A program made the position numbers and the translations under genes. Source: Lachnospiraceae bacterium (lineage in GTDB: Bacteria > Bacillota > Clostridia > Lachnospirales > Lachnospiraceae). From it: a DNA stretch of 15,484 nucleotides. Each line of letters begins with the position of its first letter. Within the stretch, counting starts at the first letter, position 1. Under the pieces are notes generated by a model. That model ran no database searches and was not told the DNA's origin. It was given only the letters and a program-made list of their open reading frames with translations. Shown here piece by piece: positions 5,579 to 13,951 of this stretch. Where the stretch lies: the NCBI GenBank assembly GCA_017964055.1, contig JAGCSS010000049.1, positions 1 through 15,484 on the forward strand, written 5' to 3'.

Positions 5579-6946
5579 TTATCTGTTGGTCTTTGCCGTA
5601 TCCAGGATAAGCTTTACGGCAACCATCTTCTCATAGGTATCGCGGCAGCCGTCGAGCGAATCGCGTACATAGTTCATTACATCCGTGCGGGAGTTGAAAA
5701 ATACGGGCAGCTGTGAAAGTATCGCAGCCATCCTGGCTCTCTGCATGAGCTTCAGATCGGATCCGAACGCCTCCGATAGCTCTCCCTTTATTTCCTCAAA
5801 TTTACCCTGAACCTCAACCTCCGCGAGCTCATGCGAGACCTCGTCCTTAAGGTCCGCAAATACTGAAGGCGACATCAGTTTCTCACACGAATCAAAGGTC
5901 TCGAGCAGAGGTCTCACATCCGTATCGCTGCCGTCGAGATTCTGCTTGGCCGCGCGTGTCTGATACTTCTGCAGGCGCTCCATCACAGGCTCAAAGATAC
6001 CTTCGAGCATCTGCAGGCTTTTGAGAACGTCATCACTCATTTCCTTATCGGCAGGATTAGCCAGACCTTCCGCAGCCTCTGAAACCAGCACCTTTACATT
6101 GGCGGTTTCTTTTGAAAAAACGGTCTCGACATTCGAAAAGCACATAACCATGACCGCCATGCGGTTAACGATGGTCTCCGCCGACTGCAGCAGCTCGCTC
6201 ATGTCGGTGATCACCTGCACAGCCTCTATCAGACGGCCTTCAAGCACAGGATACGAAGTCTCATCCACATTGTCGTAATCGGCATGCGCCAGCTCGTTAA
6301 GCTTGGCTTCGAGACCGGGATATACATCCTCCGAAACGGACTTCAGTCCTGCCGAAGTCCTCAGCATATACAGTTCACGGTCGAGCGCGAGTGAATCGGT
6401 CCCGATATATTTCTTCAGCGAATTCTCCATGATATCAAAGAATTTTGTCTTTGACATCCTCAGAGGCAGCTGGGATACTGCGAGCTTGATGTTTTCATTG
6501 ATCTCGGCGTTTTCTCCGCTCGAGAATACGGCTGAGAGCACATCTCTGGCCGCAGCGTCGTTATTGAATACCTTGAGAGTACTCTTGTCGACGGGCTTGA
6601 TGCGATTGATCACATACTCATGGAGCTTGAAACGGTCGGAATATGAGATCAGGTCTATCGCGAGCGCCTTTACGCGCTCCCTGAACTCAAATATCCTGCG
6701 GCTCACCTCGGCGATATCGGCATTCTCGAGGCCGTCCAGATATACTGTTTTTACGATATCCGACAGCTCGTCCACAACCTCTTTTCCGTGAGGCAGCTCA
6801 TCAAACGAATGATGCCTTGCGTCGTCCTCGCCGGGCTTGCCTGCCCAGGATTCATAGAACATATAATAATCAATGGCTCCCATGACCATCGAAATAAGGT
6901 AATAGCACTCGGGAACATCCTTCTCGAGATAATTCTTTGAACTCAT
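5579..6946 (-). CDS. Hypothetical helical protein, 455 aa
   Basis: A large protein I cannot assign to a known family. It appears almost wholly alpha-helical and soluble: there is no signal peptide and no long hydrophobic segment. The N-terminal region is rich in aromatics (ECYYLISMVMGAIDYYMFYESW, residues 14-35). A short motif occurs twice about 22 residues apart (YPGLEAKLNEL and YPVLEGRLIEA, around residues 209-242), hinting at a small internal repeat. The C-terminal third is highly charged and helical. The ATG at 6946 has AAGGGA upstream. It lies between the ABC-2 permease pair and the 107-aa unknown gene in a tightly spaced operon. Coding potential is clear; the function is unknown. Confidence 0.85.
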   Translation of the reverse strand: MSSKNYLEKDVPECYYLISMVMGAIDYYMFYESWAGKPGEDDARHHSFDELPHGKEVVDELSDIVKTVYLDGLENADIAEVSRRIFEFRERVKALAIDLISYSDRFKLHEYVINRIKPVDKSTLKVFNNDAAARDVLSAVFSSGENAEINENIKLAVSQLPLRMSKTKFFDIMENSLKKYIGTDSLALDRELYMLRTSAGLKSVSEDVYPGLEAKLNELAHADYDNVDETSYPVLEGRLIEAVQVITDMSELLQSAETIVNRMAVMVMCFSNVETVFSKETANVKVLVSEAAEGLANPADKEMSDDVLKSLQMLEGIFEPVMERLQKYQTRAAKQNLDGSDTDVRPLLETFDSCEKLMSPSVFADLKDEVSHELAEVEVQGKFEEIKGELSEAFGSDLKLMQRARMAAILSQLPVFFNSRTDVMNYVRDSLDGCRDTYEKMVAVKLILDTAKTNR

Positions 6947-6958
6947 AAAAATCCCTTG

Positions 6959-6970
6959 ATCGCGCGCGAT
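6959..6970. other. 12-base perfect palindrome in the permease/455-aa gap
   Basis: ATCGCGCGCGAT is a perfect inverted repeat. It lies within the 42-base gap before the 455-aa gene, 12 bases upstream of its ATG. A short hairpin AGCC-GGAAA-GGCT lies beside it at 6978-6990. The sites could be operator-like or structural; there is no T run, so they are not a terminator. Confidence 0.3.
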
Positions 6971-6988
6971 TGGATTTAGCCGGAAAGG

Positions 6989-8074
6989 CTACGCGCGCAG
7001 TACATATTTGATAAACGCATCGATATAGCATGCGGCGGGTGAAGCGGAAAACGACGGTGTACCCATAAGCCCCGAAAATACGCTCACAAAGCCCGTAACG
7101 CCCGACACGATGAGGAACACCGTACCCAGCAGCTGATAAACAAAAACGCTCCTGCAGATAAACGCGAACAGGTAAAATACCGCACAGCAGAAAAAAGCAA
7201 AAACCAGATCGATCAGCAGGAGTCTTAAGCTCCCGCCCATACCCGCGGTACCGAAAAGCATGACAGAGATAAGTACGATGACCGGCAGGCTGTATGCGAT
7301 CAGGGCCGCGATCTCAAGCAGCGCTCCCTTAAGCCTGTGTGTCCCCACGGTCTTAAGCCTCCCCCGTATGCCGCTCTCAAACTCGGAAACGACCGGATTG
7401 CAAGAACAGAAGCATACCAGCATCAGCAGCATCGCGAGCATCCCGGCGATCATCTGCCTGTATATCATGCCGTTCGTGATATCGGATGGAGAAGCCTCGC
7501 CCGAAGCGCCGTCAACATATTTTACATCGAACGCAAAGCGGAACTCATCGCTTCCCGCCAGTGTTTCAAGATACTCCGAAAAAGCGTCGAAATCAAGCTT
7601 ATTTCTGCCTTCTATGGGCTCCAGCTTCAGGTATCTGACAAATGCCTTGTCGAGGCATATCTCATACATCATGCAGCCCGCAACGATGTCAGATATTATC
7701 GTCGAGACCTTATCGTCCTCGGCAGCGTACAGCATAACCGTTTCCGAAGGGCTGCCCCGGCGCACCGAGTCACCGTATCCGTTCTTGATAACGAATATGC
7801 AGTTGATATAGCCGTCGAGCAGCATATCGTACAGCGGCTCGAACTCATCGGTATAGACATACAGCGCGTCGTTTGCGCGTATCTTGTCGGAAAGTATGCG
7901 CGCCTCACTGCTCTCATCCTCTGTGACCAGTCCTATCGGCAGACTCGAACGTTCCTCGGAATGAATGTTGAGTCCCATGATGACGAACAGGATGACCAGG
8001 CAGACGGCTATATAGCATATGGTGGCGGTCCGGTCCCTCAGCAGGAGCTTTAACCGCAGTGTAAATTCATTCAT
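6989..8074 (-). CDS. ABC-2 type transporter permease, second of a pair
   Basis: A 361-aa membrane protein with the ABC-2 (ABC2_membrane_3-like) layout. One transmembrane helix (about 20-35) is followed by a large extracytoplasmic domain (about 36-203), which opens with LPIGLVTEDESSEARILSDKI. A C-terminal block of about four membrane helices follows (roughly 205-225, 252-274, 285-307, 311-333). It should form an exporter half with the preceding permease, to which it is translationally coupled by an ATGA overlap (8071-8074). The ABC ATPase such permeases need is not encoded next to them. The protein ends soon after the last predicted helix (IKYVLRA), so it may lack the final helix of typical members. 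The substrate is unknown. Confidence 0.85.
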   Translation of the reverse strand: MNEFTLRLKLLLRDRTATICYIAVCLVILFVIMGLNIHSEERSSLPIGLVTEDESSEARILSDKIRANDALYVYTDEFEPLYDMLLDGYINCIFVIKNGYGDSVRRGSPSETVMLYAAEDDKVSTIISDIVAGCMMYEICLDKAFVRYLKLEPIEGRNKLDFDAFSEYLETLAGSDEFRFAFDVKYVDGASGEASPSDITNGMIYRQMIAGMLAMLLMLVCFCSCNPVVSEFESGIRGRLKTVGTHRLKGALLEIAALIAYSLPVIVLISVMLFGTAGMGGSLRLLLIDLVFAFFCCAVFYLFAFICRSVFVYQLLGTVFLIVSGVTGFVSVFSGLMGTPSFSASPAACYIDAFIKYVLRA

Positions 8075-9129
8075 AGCAGCATCCTGATAAACCAGTAATT
8101 GGGTGTCAGCCTGGCAACCGAAGCCATGGCCTCAGGCAGATACATGATCGGTATAATGCCTCCGCCTGCGACCGTCAGCAGCAGTATCAGCATATTCGCG
8201 GTAATGACATAGCTTGCAACACTCTTAAAGCACGAGCCGAAAACAGCGAATACAAAACAGCTGACAAACACTACAGGCAGTATAACAACGATCGCCAAAG
8301 GTTTTATCCTGACCGGAGTTGCAAGCTCCAGAACAGCCATAACGGCGCACAGCAGCAGTCCGCAGACAAGCGTATAGGAAAATGCCTTGGAAAGCCGCCC
8401 CGCTAACGGATGTCGTCCGATGGTCGCGAGCCTCTTTTCTGCGCTGCCGAGCTTCTCCTTCAGCGTGCTCAGGCCCGCAAATGCCCCGATATAGAGCACC
8501 AGCAGCATGATCAGCGAATAGATGTAATAGTTGACCAGCGATATGCCTTCAAAACGCTCTATGTATTCTCTCTCGAAAAATGTATCCTTGCCGAGCGCCG
8601 TGAATATCAGGTCATACGATACCGCGACATTTTCCGAAGAAATCGTCGCGGCCGGATATCCGTCCGCGGACATCACATCGTACAGGGTCTGGCATCCCGC
8701 CTCAACCGCCGTGATGTACTGCGAATAGCTCTCAAGCAGGTTCCTGTAGACCACTGCCTTTGTCGGATCGGAGCTGTTGATCACAGCCTTCATCGCGACA
8801 TTGTTGATATTTATCAGATTGGCGGTAAATGCCTCAGGTATCACGAGATACAGATCGAGGTCTCCGTTCGCGAATCTCTCTTCGAGCTCCTCTTCGTCCG
8901 CCTCGACCACCTCTATATATGAACTAAACACCTCATTATCGCGGAAATACGATATCAGCAGCGAAGAATACTCGGAAGCATCATGGTCCGCGACGCCCAT
9001 CGCGATGCGCGGGCTCTCATAATCCGCGCGCCCGAACAGCACGGCCGTGATCGCCGCAGCCAGCAGGATCGCAGCAAACAGCCCGAGCCTCGGTTCATGC
9101 AGGATAAGCTTTAGGTCCTTTGTCAACAT
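8071..9129 (-). CDS. ABC-2 type transporter permease, first of a pair
   Basis: A 352-aa membrane protein, distantly similar in architecture to its downstream neighbour. One membrane helix (about 16-33) is followed by an extracytoplasmic domain (about 34-197) that opens with IAMGVADHDASEYSSLLISYFRDN, a typical ABC-2 exporter pattern. The C-terminal membrane part has helices near 200-220, 248-270, 277-298 and 308-330. It closes with the family-typical IPIMYLPEAMASVARLTPNYWF and then stops after IRMLL, without the extra helix that usually follows. The start codon ATG lies six bases after the stop of the rhomboid-like gene, with a weak ribosome site (AAGAGA). The substrate cannot be inferred. Confidence 0.86.
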   Translation of the reverse strand: MLTKDLKLILHEPRLGLFAAILLAAAITAVLFGRADYESPRIAMGVADHDASEYSSLLISYFRDNEVFSSYIEVVEADEEELEERFANGDLDLYLVIPEAFTANLININNVAMKAVINSSDPTKAVVYRNLLESYSQYITAVEAGCQTLYDVMSADGYPAATISSENVAVSYDLIFTALGKDTFFEREYIERFEGISLVNYYIYSLIMLLVLYIGAFAGLSTLKEKLGSAEKRLATIGRHPLAGRLSKAFSYTLVCGLLLCAVMAVLELATPVRIKPLAIVVILPVVFVSCFVFAVFGSCFKSVASYVITANMLILLLTVAGGGIIPIMYLPEAMASVARLTPNYWFIRMLL

Positions 9130-9135
9130 AATCTC

Positions 9136-10023
9136 TTACTGAACATGCTCATGCGTAAACAGATGGTCCTGACAGTACTCATAATTGCCGTTGCACTTCG
9201 AGCAGAAGCGGAATTCCAGATTCGCCCCGTCGAGCTCCGTACGTCCGCAGATCGCGCATTTGTGCCTGGTAATGACTTTTCTGCCGGTCTGTGGATCGTT
9301 GACTGAATGGCTCATGCCTTCGCGCATGCCGGATGTGTAGCTCCTCGAGAAATCCATCTTTCGCTTTACAGACTTCGGCGACAGATAGCTCCTCGTCATA
9401 AAGAAATAAACGAAGAAGTTCGCCAGCGAAACAAGTATCACTATCGTCGTGCATACGCCGAATACAAAGCCTCCGTCAACGAAGCCTTTGACGATGTTGT
9501 ATCCGAGGATCACGAAATAGCCGATCATCAGCCACTTGGCCTTAATGGGTATCAGGAACATCAGGTTGAACTGTGCCTGGGGGAATGTGGCCGCAAACGC
9601 GAGCAGCATCGACATGTTAAGATATCCGAGCGATATCGGGAAACTGAGGCCCGCTCCGAGATAAAGCCTGGTGAAGATGTAGATCAGTACCACGGCGAGT
9701 ATATTCGAGAATATGCCCATAAAGTAAAACAGGTTGAATCTGAAGGTTCCCCAGACATATTCGAGGCTCGTTCCGATCGAATAATAAACATACATCAGCA
9801 GTATGGCGATCAGCAGGCTGTCATCCATCGGCTGTATCAGGAAGGTGAATATCCTCCACACCTGACCCTTCAGGATCATATCGATGTCGAGCATCAGGTA
9901 ATTGTAGTAGATCAGCGGATTGATAAAGAAAACGATCATTCCGAGCGCATATACGATCATCACGTACAGCATCAGATTCTTTATCGCATATCTGCCGAAT
10001 TTCCTTTCAAGCTTAAGTAACAC
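9136..10023 (-). CDS. Rhomboid-fold membrane protein with C-terminal zinc ribbon (probable pseudoprotease)
   Basis: A 295-aa polytopic membrane protein with about six hydrophobic segments in residues 15-210 and a soluble C-terminal tail. Rhomboid-superfamily marks are GQVWRIFTFLIQP (53-65) and the loop region GTSLEYVWGTFRFNLFYFMG (84-103). The expected catalytic GxSG is absent: the corresponding helix reads SLGYLNMSMLLAFAATFPQ (131-149). No catalytic His is evident in the last helix. The protein therefore resembles derlin-like or other inactive rhomboid relatives. The tail carries C256/C259, C274/C277, C284, H287, H291 and H293, a likely zinc-binding module. The start is GTG, overlapping the GH31 stop by one base (TAGTG), with AGGAGG inside the GH31 gene. 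The upper-level family call is good; the role is unknown. Confidence 0.82.
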   Translation of the reverse strand: MLLKLERKFGRYAIKNLMLYVMIVYALGMIVFFINPLIYYNYLMLDIDMILKGQVWRIFTFLIQPMDDSLLIAILLMYVYYSIGTSLEYVWGTFRFNLFYFMGIFSNILAVVLIYIFTRLYLGAGLSFPISLGYLNMSMLLAFAATFPQAQFNLMFLIPIKAKWLMIGYFVILGYNIVKGFVDGGFVFGVCTTIVILVSLANFFVYFFMTRSYLSPKSVKRKMDFSRSYTSGMREGMSHSVNDPQTGRKVITRHKCAICGRTELDGANLEFRFCSKCNGNYEYCQDHLFTHEHVQ

Positions 10024-12131
10024 TAGTTGTTTTCCTCCTCGCCGATCTTAAAGATATTGTTGACCACGATCTCGCGGTTAACCTCGATCAGCATTTCATA
10101 TTTATCGTTCCTCGGGGACTCGTCCTCCGCCTCGGGGAACGCGATGATCTCGAAATCATTGCCTGTGAGCTCACCGTTGCTGCCTGCCTCCTTATAGTGG
10201 CGCATATCGTCGGTGCATACCTGGATATTGCCGAGCGGCAGTATATGGCTTTTGCGCAGGAAAAGCGGCACTTCTCCGAGCGCGCACGCGATGTAATGAT
10301 GTCCGGCGGGCATGACCTCTGTCGTATACTCCGTAGCCGTCTTAAACTTAACGAAGAGCATCTCCTCGGGCAGATAAACATATCTGCCTACCGCGTTCTG
10401 CGTATATACGGGTGCGATCATCAGACCCTCGCCGAGCAGGAGCTGGTCCTCAACGGTGTGAGCATGATCATCATCCTCATAATCAAAGCCGAGCGGCCTG
10501 AAAAGCATCTCGTTGTTGAGTGCGGCCTTGAGATACTCGCTGTAAAGGTACGGGATAAGCCTGTATCTGAGAGCGATTATCTCCTTGAAGCCCTCGTTGT
10601 TGTCGAACTCATAGCACTCCTGACGTCTGCTCCCGATAGTCGAATGATTACGGAAAAGAGGCGTAAATATGCTGAGTGCGATCCATCTCATCAACAGATC
10701 TTCGCTGGTATCATATCCAAATCCGCCGGTGTCGGCGCCCGAATACAGGAAGCCGCACATATTGAGGCCCGGCAGCTGCTGAAGATTGAGCAGCAGATGC
10801 GACCACCATGAATTGTTGTCGCCCGTCCAGATGCCGCCGTAGCGATGCGCGCCTATATACGACGATCTCGAGAACAGCAGCGGTCTTTTTCCTCCGAGCT
10901 GCTCTTCAAGTCCCTCGAACGCGCCTCTGGTCATATTGTATCCGTAGAGGTTGTGGACCTTGTCATGACGAATCTTTTTACCGTCGACCTTATGGTAAAA
11001 ATGCTTATATTCGTTATGGCTTCGCCATGCATGTATCGAATCTGATACGCGGTAGATATCCTCTACCTTGGGCTCGTTCTCGTTCAGCGCGAGTTCATCG
11101 AGCAGATCTATGGTGGCGCCGAAGCTCCAGCCCGTATAGAATATCGCAGGCTCGTTCATATCGTTCCAGAAGCCCTCGATACCGGCATCCGTAAGGGTCG
11201 CGTACTGCTCTCCCCACCATGCCCTGACCTCGGGACGCAGGAAATCGGGCAGATTGCACCAGCCGGGCCATACACCGATTCCGAACAGTGAATTGTCCTC
11301 GTTTGTGCACAGATATCCCTTGGCCTTTGCCTCGTCGTAGGGCTGATAGCCTTCTTCGTTCTTAATCGCCGCGTCAATGATCGGCACGAGCCTGACTCCC
11401 TGCTCCCTGAGCTCTTCGACAAACTCCGCGAAATTAGGGAAGCGCTGTTTATCGACGGTGAAATTCTTGTAGCCGTCCATATAATGGATGTCGAGATACA
11501 CGCAATCGAGCGGGATGCCGAGCTTTCTGTACTTGTTGACAACCTCTCTGACCTCGTCGGCGGTCTCGTAGCTGTAGCGTGACTGACCGTATCCGAAGCC
11601 CCAGAGCGGCGGGATATAGCTCTGTCCGATGATGCTCCTGAACTGCTTTACTATGCCCTTGATATCGACGCCGTTGATCATGTAGATGTTCAGGTCGCGT
11701 GAAGGCACGGTGATCATTATCTCGTTCCTGTGCGTGAAACCGAGGTCAAACTCCATCTTTCCGGGATAATCAAAGAACAGTCCGAAGATCTCCTCGGCGT
11801 CCTTGACCACGATAAAGTTGTGCGAGCCGTAAAGGCTGTGCTTGCCCTCGAGCTGATCGGGCTCATCGGTGTTATCCGAGATATACTTATACCCGCGCTT
11901 GTTCATGCCGCGCATGGACTCGCCCAGTCCGTAGATCACGGCCTCATCCGACATCTCATAGGTCACCGTTACGGCCGGCTGGCCGTCGGAAGGATGATTG
12001 TCGATAAAGAGCTGTACCTCAAGATTCCCGAGCAGTTCCAGGAATTCTACGTCACTGCGGTCGTTGACCTCCTCAAAATTCACGACCGCGTCGGTCTCAA
12101 ACGGATTTCCGAGCTTTAATCTGTAGATCAT
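10023..12131 (-). CDS. Glycoside hydrolase family 31 alpha-glucosidase
   Basis: A 702-aa GH31 enzyme, hydrolysing alpha-glucosidic bonds of oligosaccharides from the non-reducing end. The N-terminal GH31 beta domain shows VIYGLGESMRGMNKRGYKY (about 65-84). The barrel carries IPPLWGFGYGQSRYSY (173-188) and LDCVYLDIHYMDGYKNFTVD. The signature is GFWNDMNEP with nucleophile D324, and the likely acid/base is D438 in IWTGDNNSWW. Further conserved residues are R494 and H496 (FRNHS), and a C-terminal beta region follows. There is no signal peptide, so it acts in the cytoplasm on imported sugars. Its length is in the normal range for bacterial members. The ATG at 12131 has AGGAGA eight bases upstream and follows rqcH by 25 bases. 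No sugar transporter or regulator is nearby, so the exact substrate (maltose-type, isomaltose-type or other) is open. Confidence 0.95.
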   Translation of the reverse strand: MIYRLKLGNPFETDAVVNFEEVNDRSDVEFLELLGNLEVQLFIDNHPSDGQPAVTVTYEMSDEAVIYGLGESMRGMNKRGYKYISDNTDEPDQLEGKHSLYGSHNFIVVKDAEEIFGLFFDYPGKMEFDLGFTHRNEIMITVPSRDLNIYMINGVDIKGIVKQFRSIIGQSYIPPLWGFGYGQSRYSYETADEVREVVNKYRKLGIPLDCVYLDIHYMDGYKNFTVDKQRFPNFAEFVEELREQGVRLVPIIDAAIKNEEGYQPYDEAKAKGYLCTNEDNSLFGIGVWPGWCNLPDFLRPEVRAWWGEQYATLTDAGIEGFWNDMNEPAIFYTGWSFGATIDLLDELALNENEPKVEDIYRVSDSIHAWRSHNEYKHFYHKVDGKKIRHDKVHNLYGYNMTRGAFEGLEEQLGGKRPLLFSRSSYIGAHRYGGIWTGDNNSWWSHLLLNLQQLPGLNMCGFLYSGADTGGFGYDTSEDLLMRWIALSIFTPLFRNHSTIGSRRQECYEFDNNEGFKEIIALRYRLIPYLYSEYLKAALNNEMLFRPLGFDYEDDDHAHTVEDQLLLGEGLMIAPVYTQNAVGRYVYLPEEMLFVKFKTATEYTTEVMPAGHHYIACALGEVPLFLRKSHILPLGNIQVCTDDMRHYKEAGSNGELTGNDFEIIAFPEAEDESPRNDKYEMLIEVNREIVVNNIFKIGEEENN
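10034..10039 (-). promoter_or_regulatory. Shine-Dalgarno site setting the GTG start of the rhomboid-like gene
   Basis: AGGAGG within the last codons of the GH31 gene lies ten bases before the GTG at 10023. It supports the GTG over later ATG codons and indicates translational coupling to GH31. Confidence 0.8.
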
Positions 12132-12156
12132 GCTTATCTCCTGTCCTCTTTCCCTA

Positions 12157-13932
12157 TTACTGTTCTTCCTGTATCAAACCCTCAGTTCCCGGTCTCACGA
12201 CCATGGAATAATTCGTATAATATACGACAAATCCGGGCTTTGCGCCGTTGGGCTTTTTAACGTTTTTGCGCTCGAGATAATCTACCTCGACCTTTTCGCC
12301 GTCTCTGTTCCTCGAATAAAACGCGGCAACGGCGGCCGCCTGTTCAAATACCCTGTCGGGGACCTCTCTGCCGTCGGTTTTCAGTACAACGTGCGAACCC
12401 GGACAGCCCTTGGCGTGGAACCACCAGTCGGCTCCGTTGGCAAACTTGAATGTCAGCTCGTCGTTCTGATAATTGTTCCTGCCGACACTGATAAGGAAAC
12501 CGTCCTCAGTCCTGTACCTGATCGGCTCGCTGACCCTGCGTCCGGACTTCTTTGCGCCTTTTGCTCCGGGCTTGCCCCCTCTGCCCGCAGGCCGTTTCAT
12601 ATATCCGCAGCTGACGAGCTCGTCGCGGATCTCCTCGAGATCCTCCTCATGCTCTGCGATGTCGAGAGACATCTTTACCGATTCGAGATGCTGAAGCTCC
12701 TCTTCGGTTTCTGCTAAAAACTTCTCCGTAGCCTCCGCGGTGCGCTTCTGCTTGGAATATCTGTCAAAATACTTTTTCGCGTTATCGATCGCCGAAAGCT
12801 CGGGATCGAGCGGAATGACGATATCTTCACCGGTGTAGTAGTTATTGACCTTTATGCTTTTTGCTCCGGGCTCGGCCATATATCCGAATGCTGTGAGCAG
12901 TTCGCCGTAAACTCTGTATTTATCGCGTTTTGCGGTATCCTCGAGCTGTTTTTGCTGCAATTCGTACTTTTTGGCGGCACGTCCTATGGCGTTCGATATG
13001 ATCTTTGCCATATCGGAGGAGCGCTGGCGGATCCTCGCCGTATTGCTTCTGGCCACATAATACTCGCGTATCAGCGCGCTGACAGAATCAAAGGTCACGG
13101 TTTCGGCCGCGTCCGTGCTCTCGAGCAGTGACAGCCTGACAACGGAAAACTCGTAAGGCGCGCCGTCCCTGTAAACTATATTGGGATATACGCTGCCCTC
13201 CGCCACTTCCTCAAGCATGCGCGAAAATGTCTTATACAGATGCGTGAGCAGATCATCATCGATATCGGCGGCGCGCAGATCGGGGTCGAGTCCCGCCCTG
13301 TATACCGCCTCGTTCGCAAGCAGCGGGCTGATGCCCGTAAAACCTTTGTACAACGACTCATGCAGGCCTGCGTTTATCGCCCTGACGGTGTCTTTAAAGC
13401 TAGCAAGATCCATAGTGACCGGATCTGTCTTTTTAACTGTCTCGGTCACAAAATACTCCCTGCCCGGAAGCACCTCTCTAACGGAGCTGACCGATGAAGG
13501 TATCCTCTTTATGCTGTCGATGATCGTATTGTTGTCATCGCAGAGGATTATATTGCTGTGTTTGCCCATGATCTCGATGATCAGGCGCTTCTTCTTCAGA
13601 TCGCCCATATCGTCGAGATGCTCGAAATCAAAATTGATGATACGCTCCAGCCCCGGCTGCGAAATGCCGGTAAGCTTGGCCGACTGCAGATGCTTGCGCA
13701 GGAGCATGCAGAATGCCGGCGAGACGAGCGGTGATTCCTTCGATGCGTCGGTCAGATAAACCAGCGGCAGGCCCGCGTCTGCGGACAACAGCAGCTTATA
13801 CTGATCGTAGTTTTTTATCGTGAGGATCAGCTCATCCTTCTCGGGCTGCGCAATCTTCATAACTCTGCCGCCCACAAGCCTGTCTTTCAGTTCCCGGGTG
13901 AGGGCGGACATTACTACTCCGTCAAATGCCAT
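12157..13932 (-). CDS. rqcH: RqcH, NFACT-family ribosome quality control factor (Rqc2 homolog)
   Basis: A 591-aa protein of the NFACT / fibronectin-binding A family. RqcH binds the obstructed 50S subunit and adds C-terminal alanine tails to stalled nascent chains. The NFACT-N domain starts with AFDGVVMSALTRELKDRLVGGRVMKI and includes IIEIMGKHSNIILCDDNN (118-135). A helical/coiled-coil middle runs over about residues 295-440. A basic Gly/Lys linker (446-466) leads to the NFACT-R domain with DWWFHAKGCPGSHVVLKT (502-519) and VDYLERKNVKKPNGAKPGFVVY. At the position of the usual Asp-Arg pair it has Glu96-Arg97 (GLERII). Older names are FbpA or fibronectin-binding protein, but the RQC role is the better supported one. 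The start ATG follows AAAGGA and lies 19 bases after the phosphatase stop. Confidence 0.95.
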   Translation of the reverse strand: MAFDGVVMSALTRELKDRLVGGRVMKIAQPEKDELILTIKNYDQYKLLLSADAGLPLVYLTDASKESPLVSPAFCMLLRKHLQSAKLTGISQPGLERIINFDFEHLDDMGDLKKKRLIIEIMGKHSNIILCDDNNTIIDSIKRIPSSVSSVREVLPGREYFVTETVKKTDPVTMDLASFKDTVRAINAGLHESLYKGFTGISPLLANEAVYRAGLDPDLRAADIDDDLLTHLYKTFSRMLEEVAEGSVYPNIVYRDGAPYEFSVVRLSLLESTDAAETVTFDSVSALIREYYVARSNTARIRQRSSDMAKIISNAIGRAAKKYELQQKQLEDTAKRDKYRVYGELLTAFGYMAEPGAKSIKVNNYYTGEDIVIPLDPELSAIDNAKKYFDRYSKQKRTAEATEKFLAETEEELQHLESVKMSLDIAEHEEDLEEIRDELVSCGYMKRPAGRGGKPGAKGAKKSGRRVSEPIRYRTEDGFLISVGRNNYQNDELTFKFANGADWWFHAKGCPGSHVVLKTDGREVPDRVFEQAAAVAAFYSRNRDGEKVEVDYLERKNVKKPNGAKPGFVVYYTNYSMVVRPGTEGLIQEEQ

Positions 13933-13951
13933 TATTCATCCTTTAAACGCC

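Noticed and set aside
7337..8053. Long plus-strand open frame (238 codons) opposite the second permease
   Set aside because: It mirrors the coding frame of a clear ABC-2 permease, has no recognisable domain and has no independent ribosome site; it is a shadow frame.
9307..10020. Plus-strand open frame (237 codons) opposite the rhomboid-like gene
   Set aside because: The translation is rich in His, Glu and Arg and looks like antisense of a membrane protein; the minus strand has motifs, a ribosome site and operon context.
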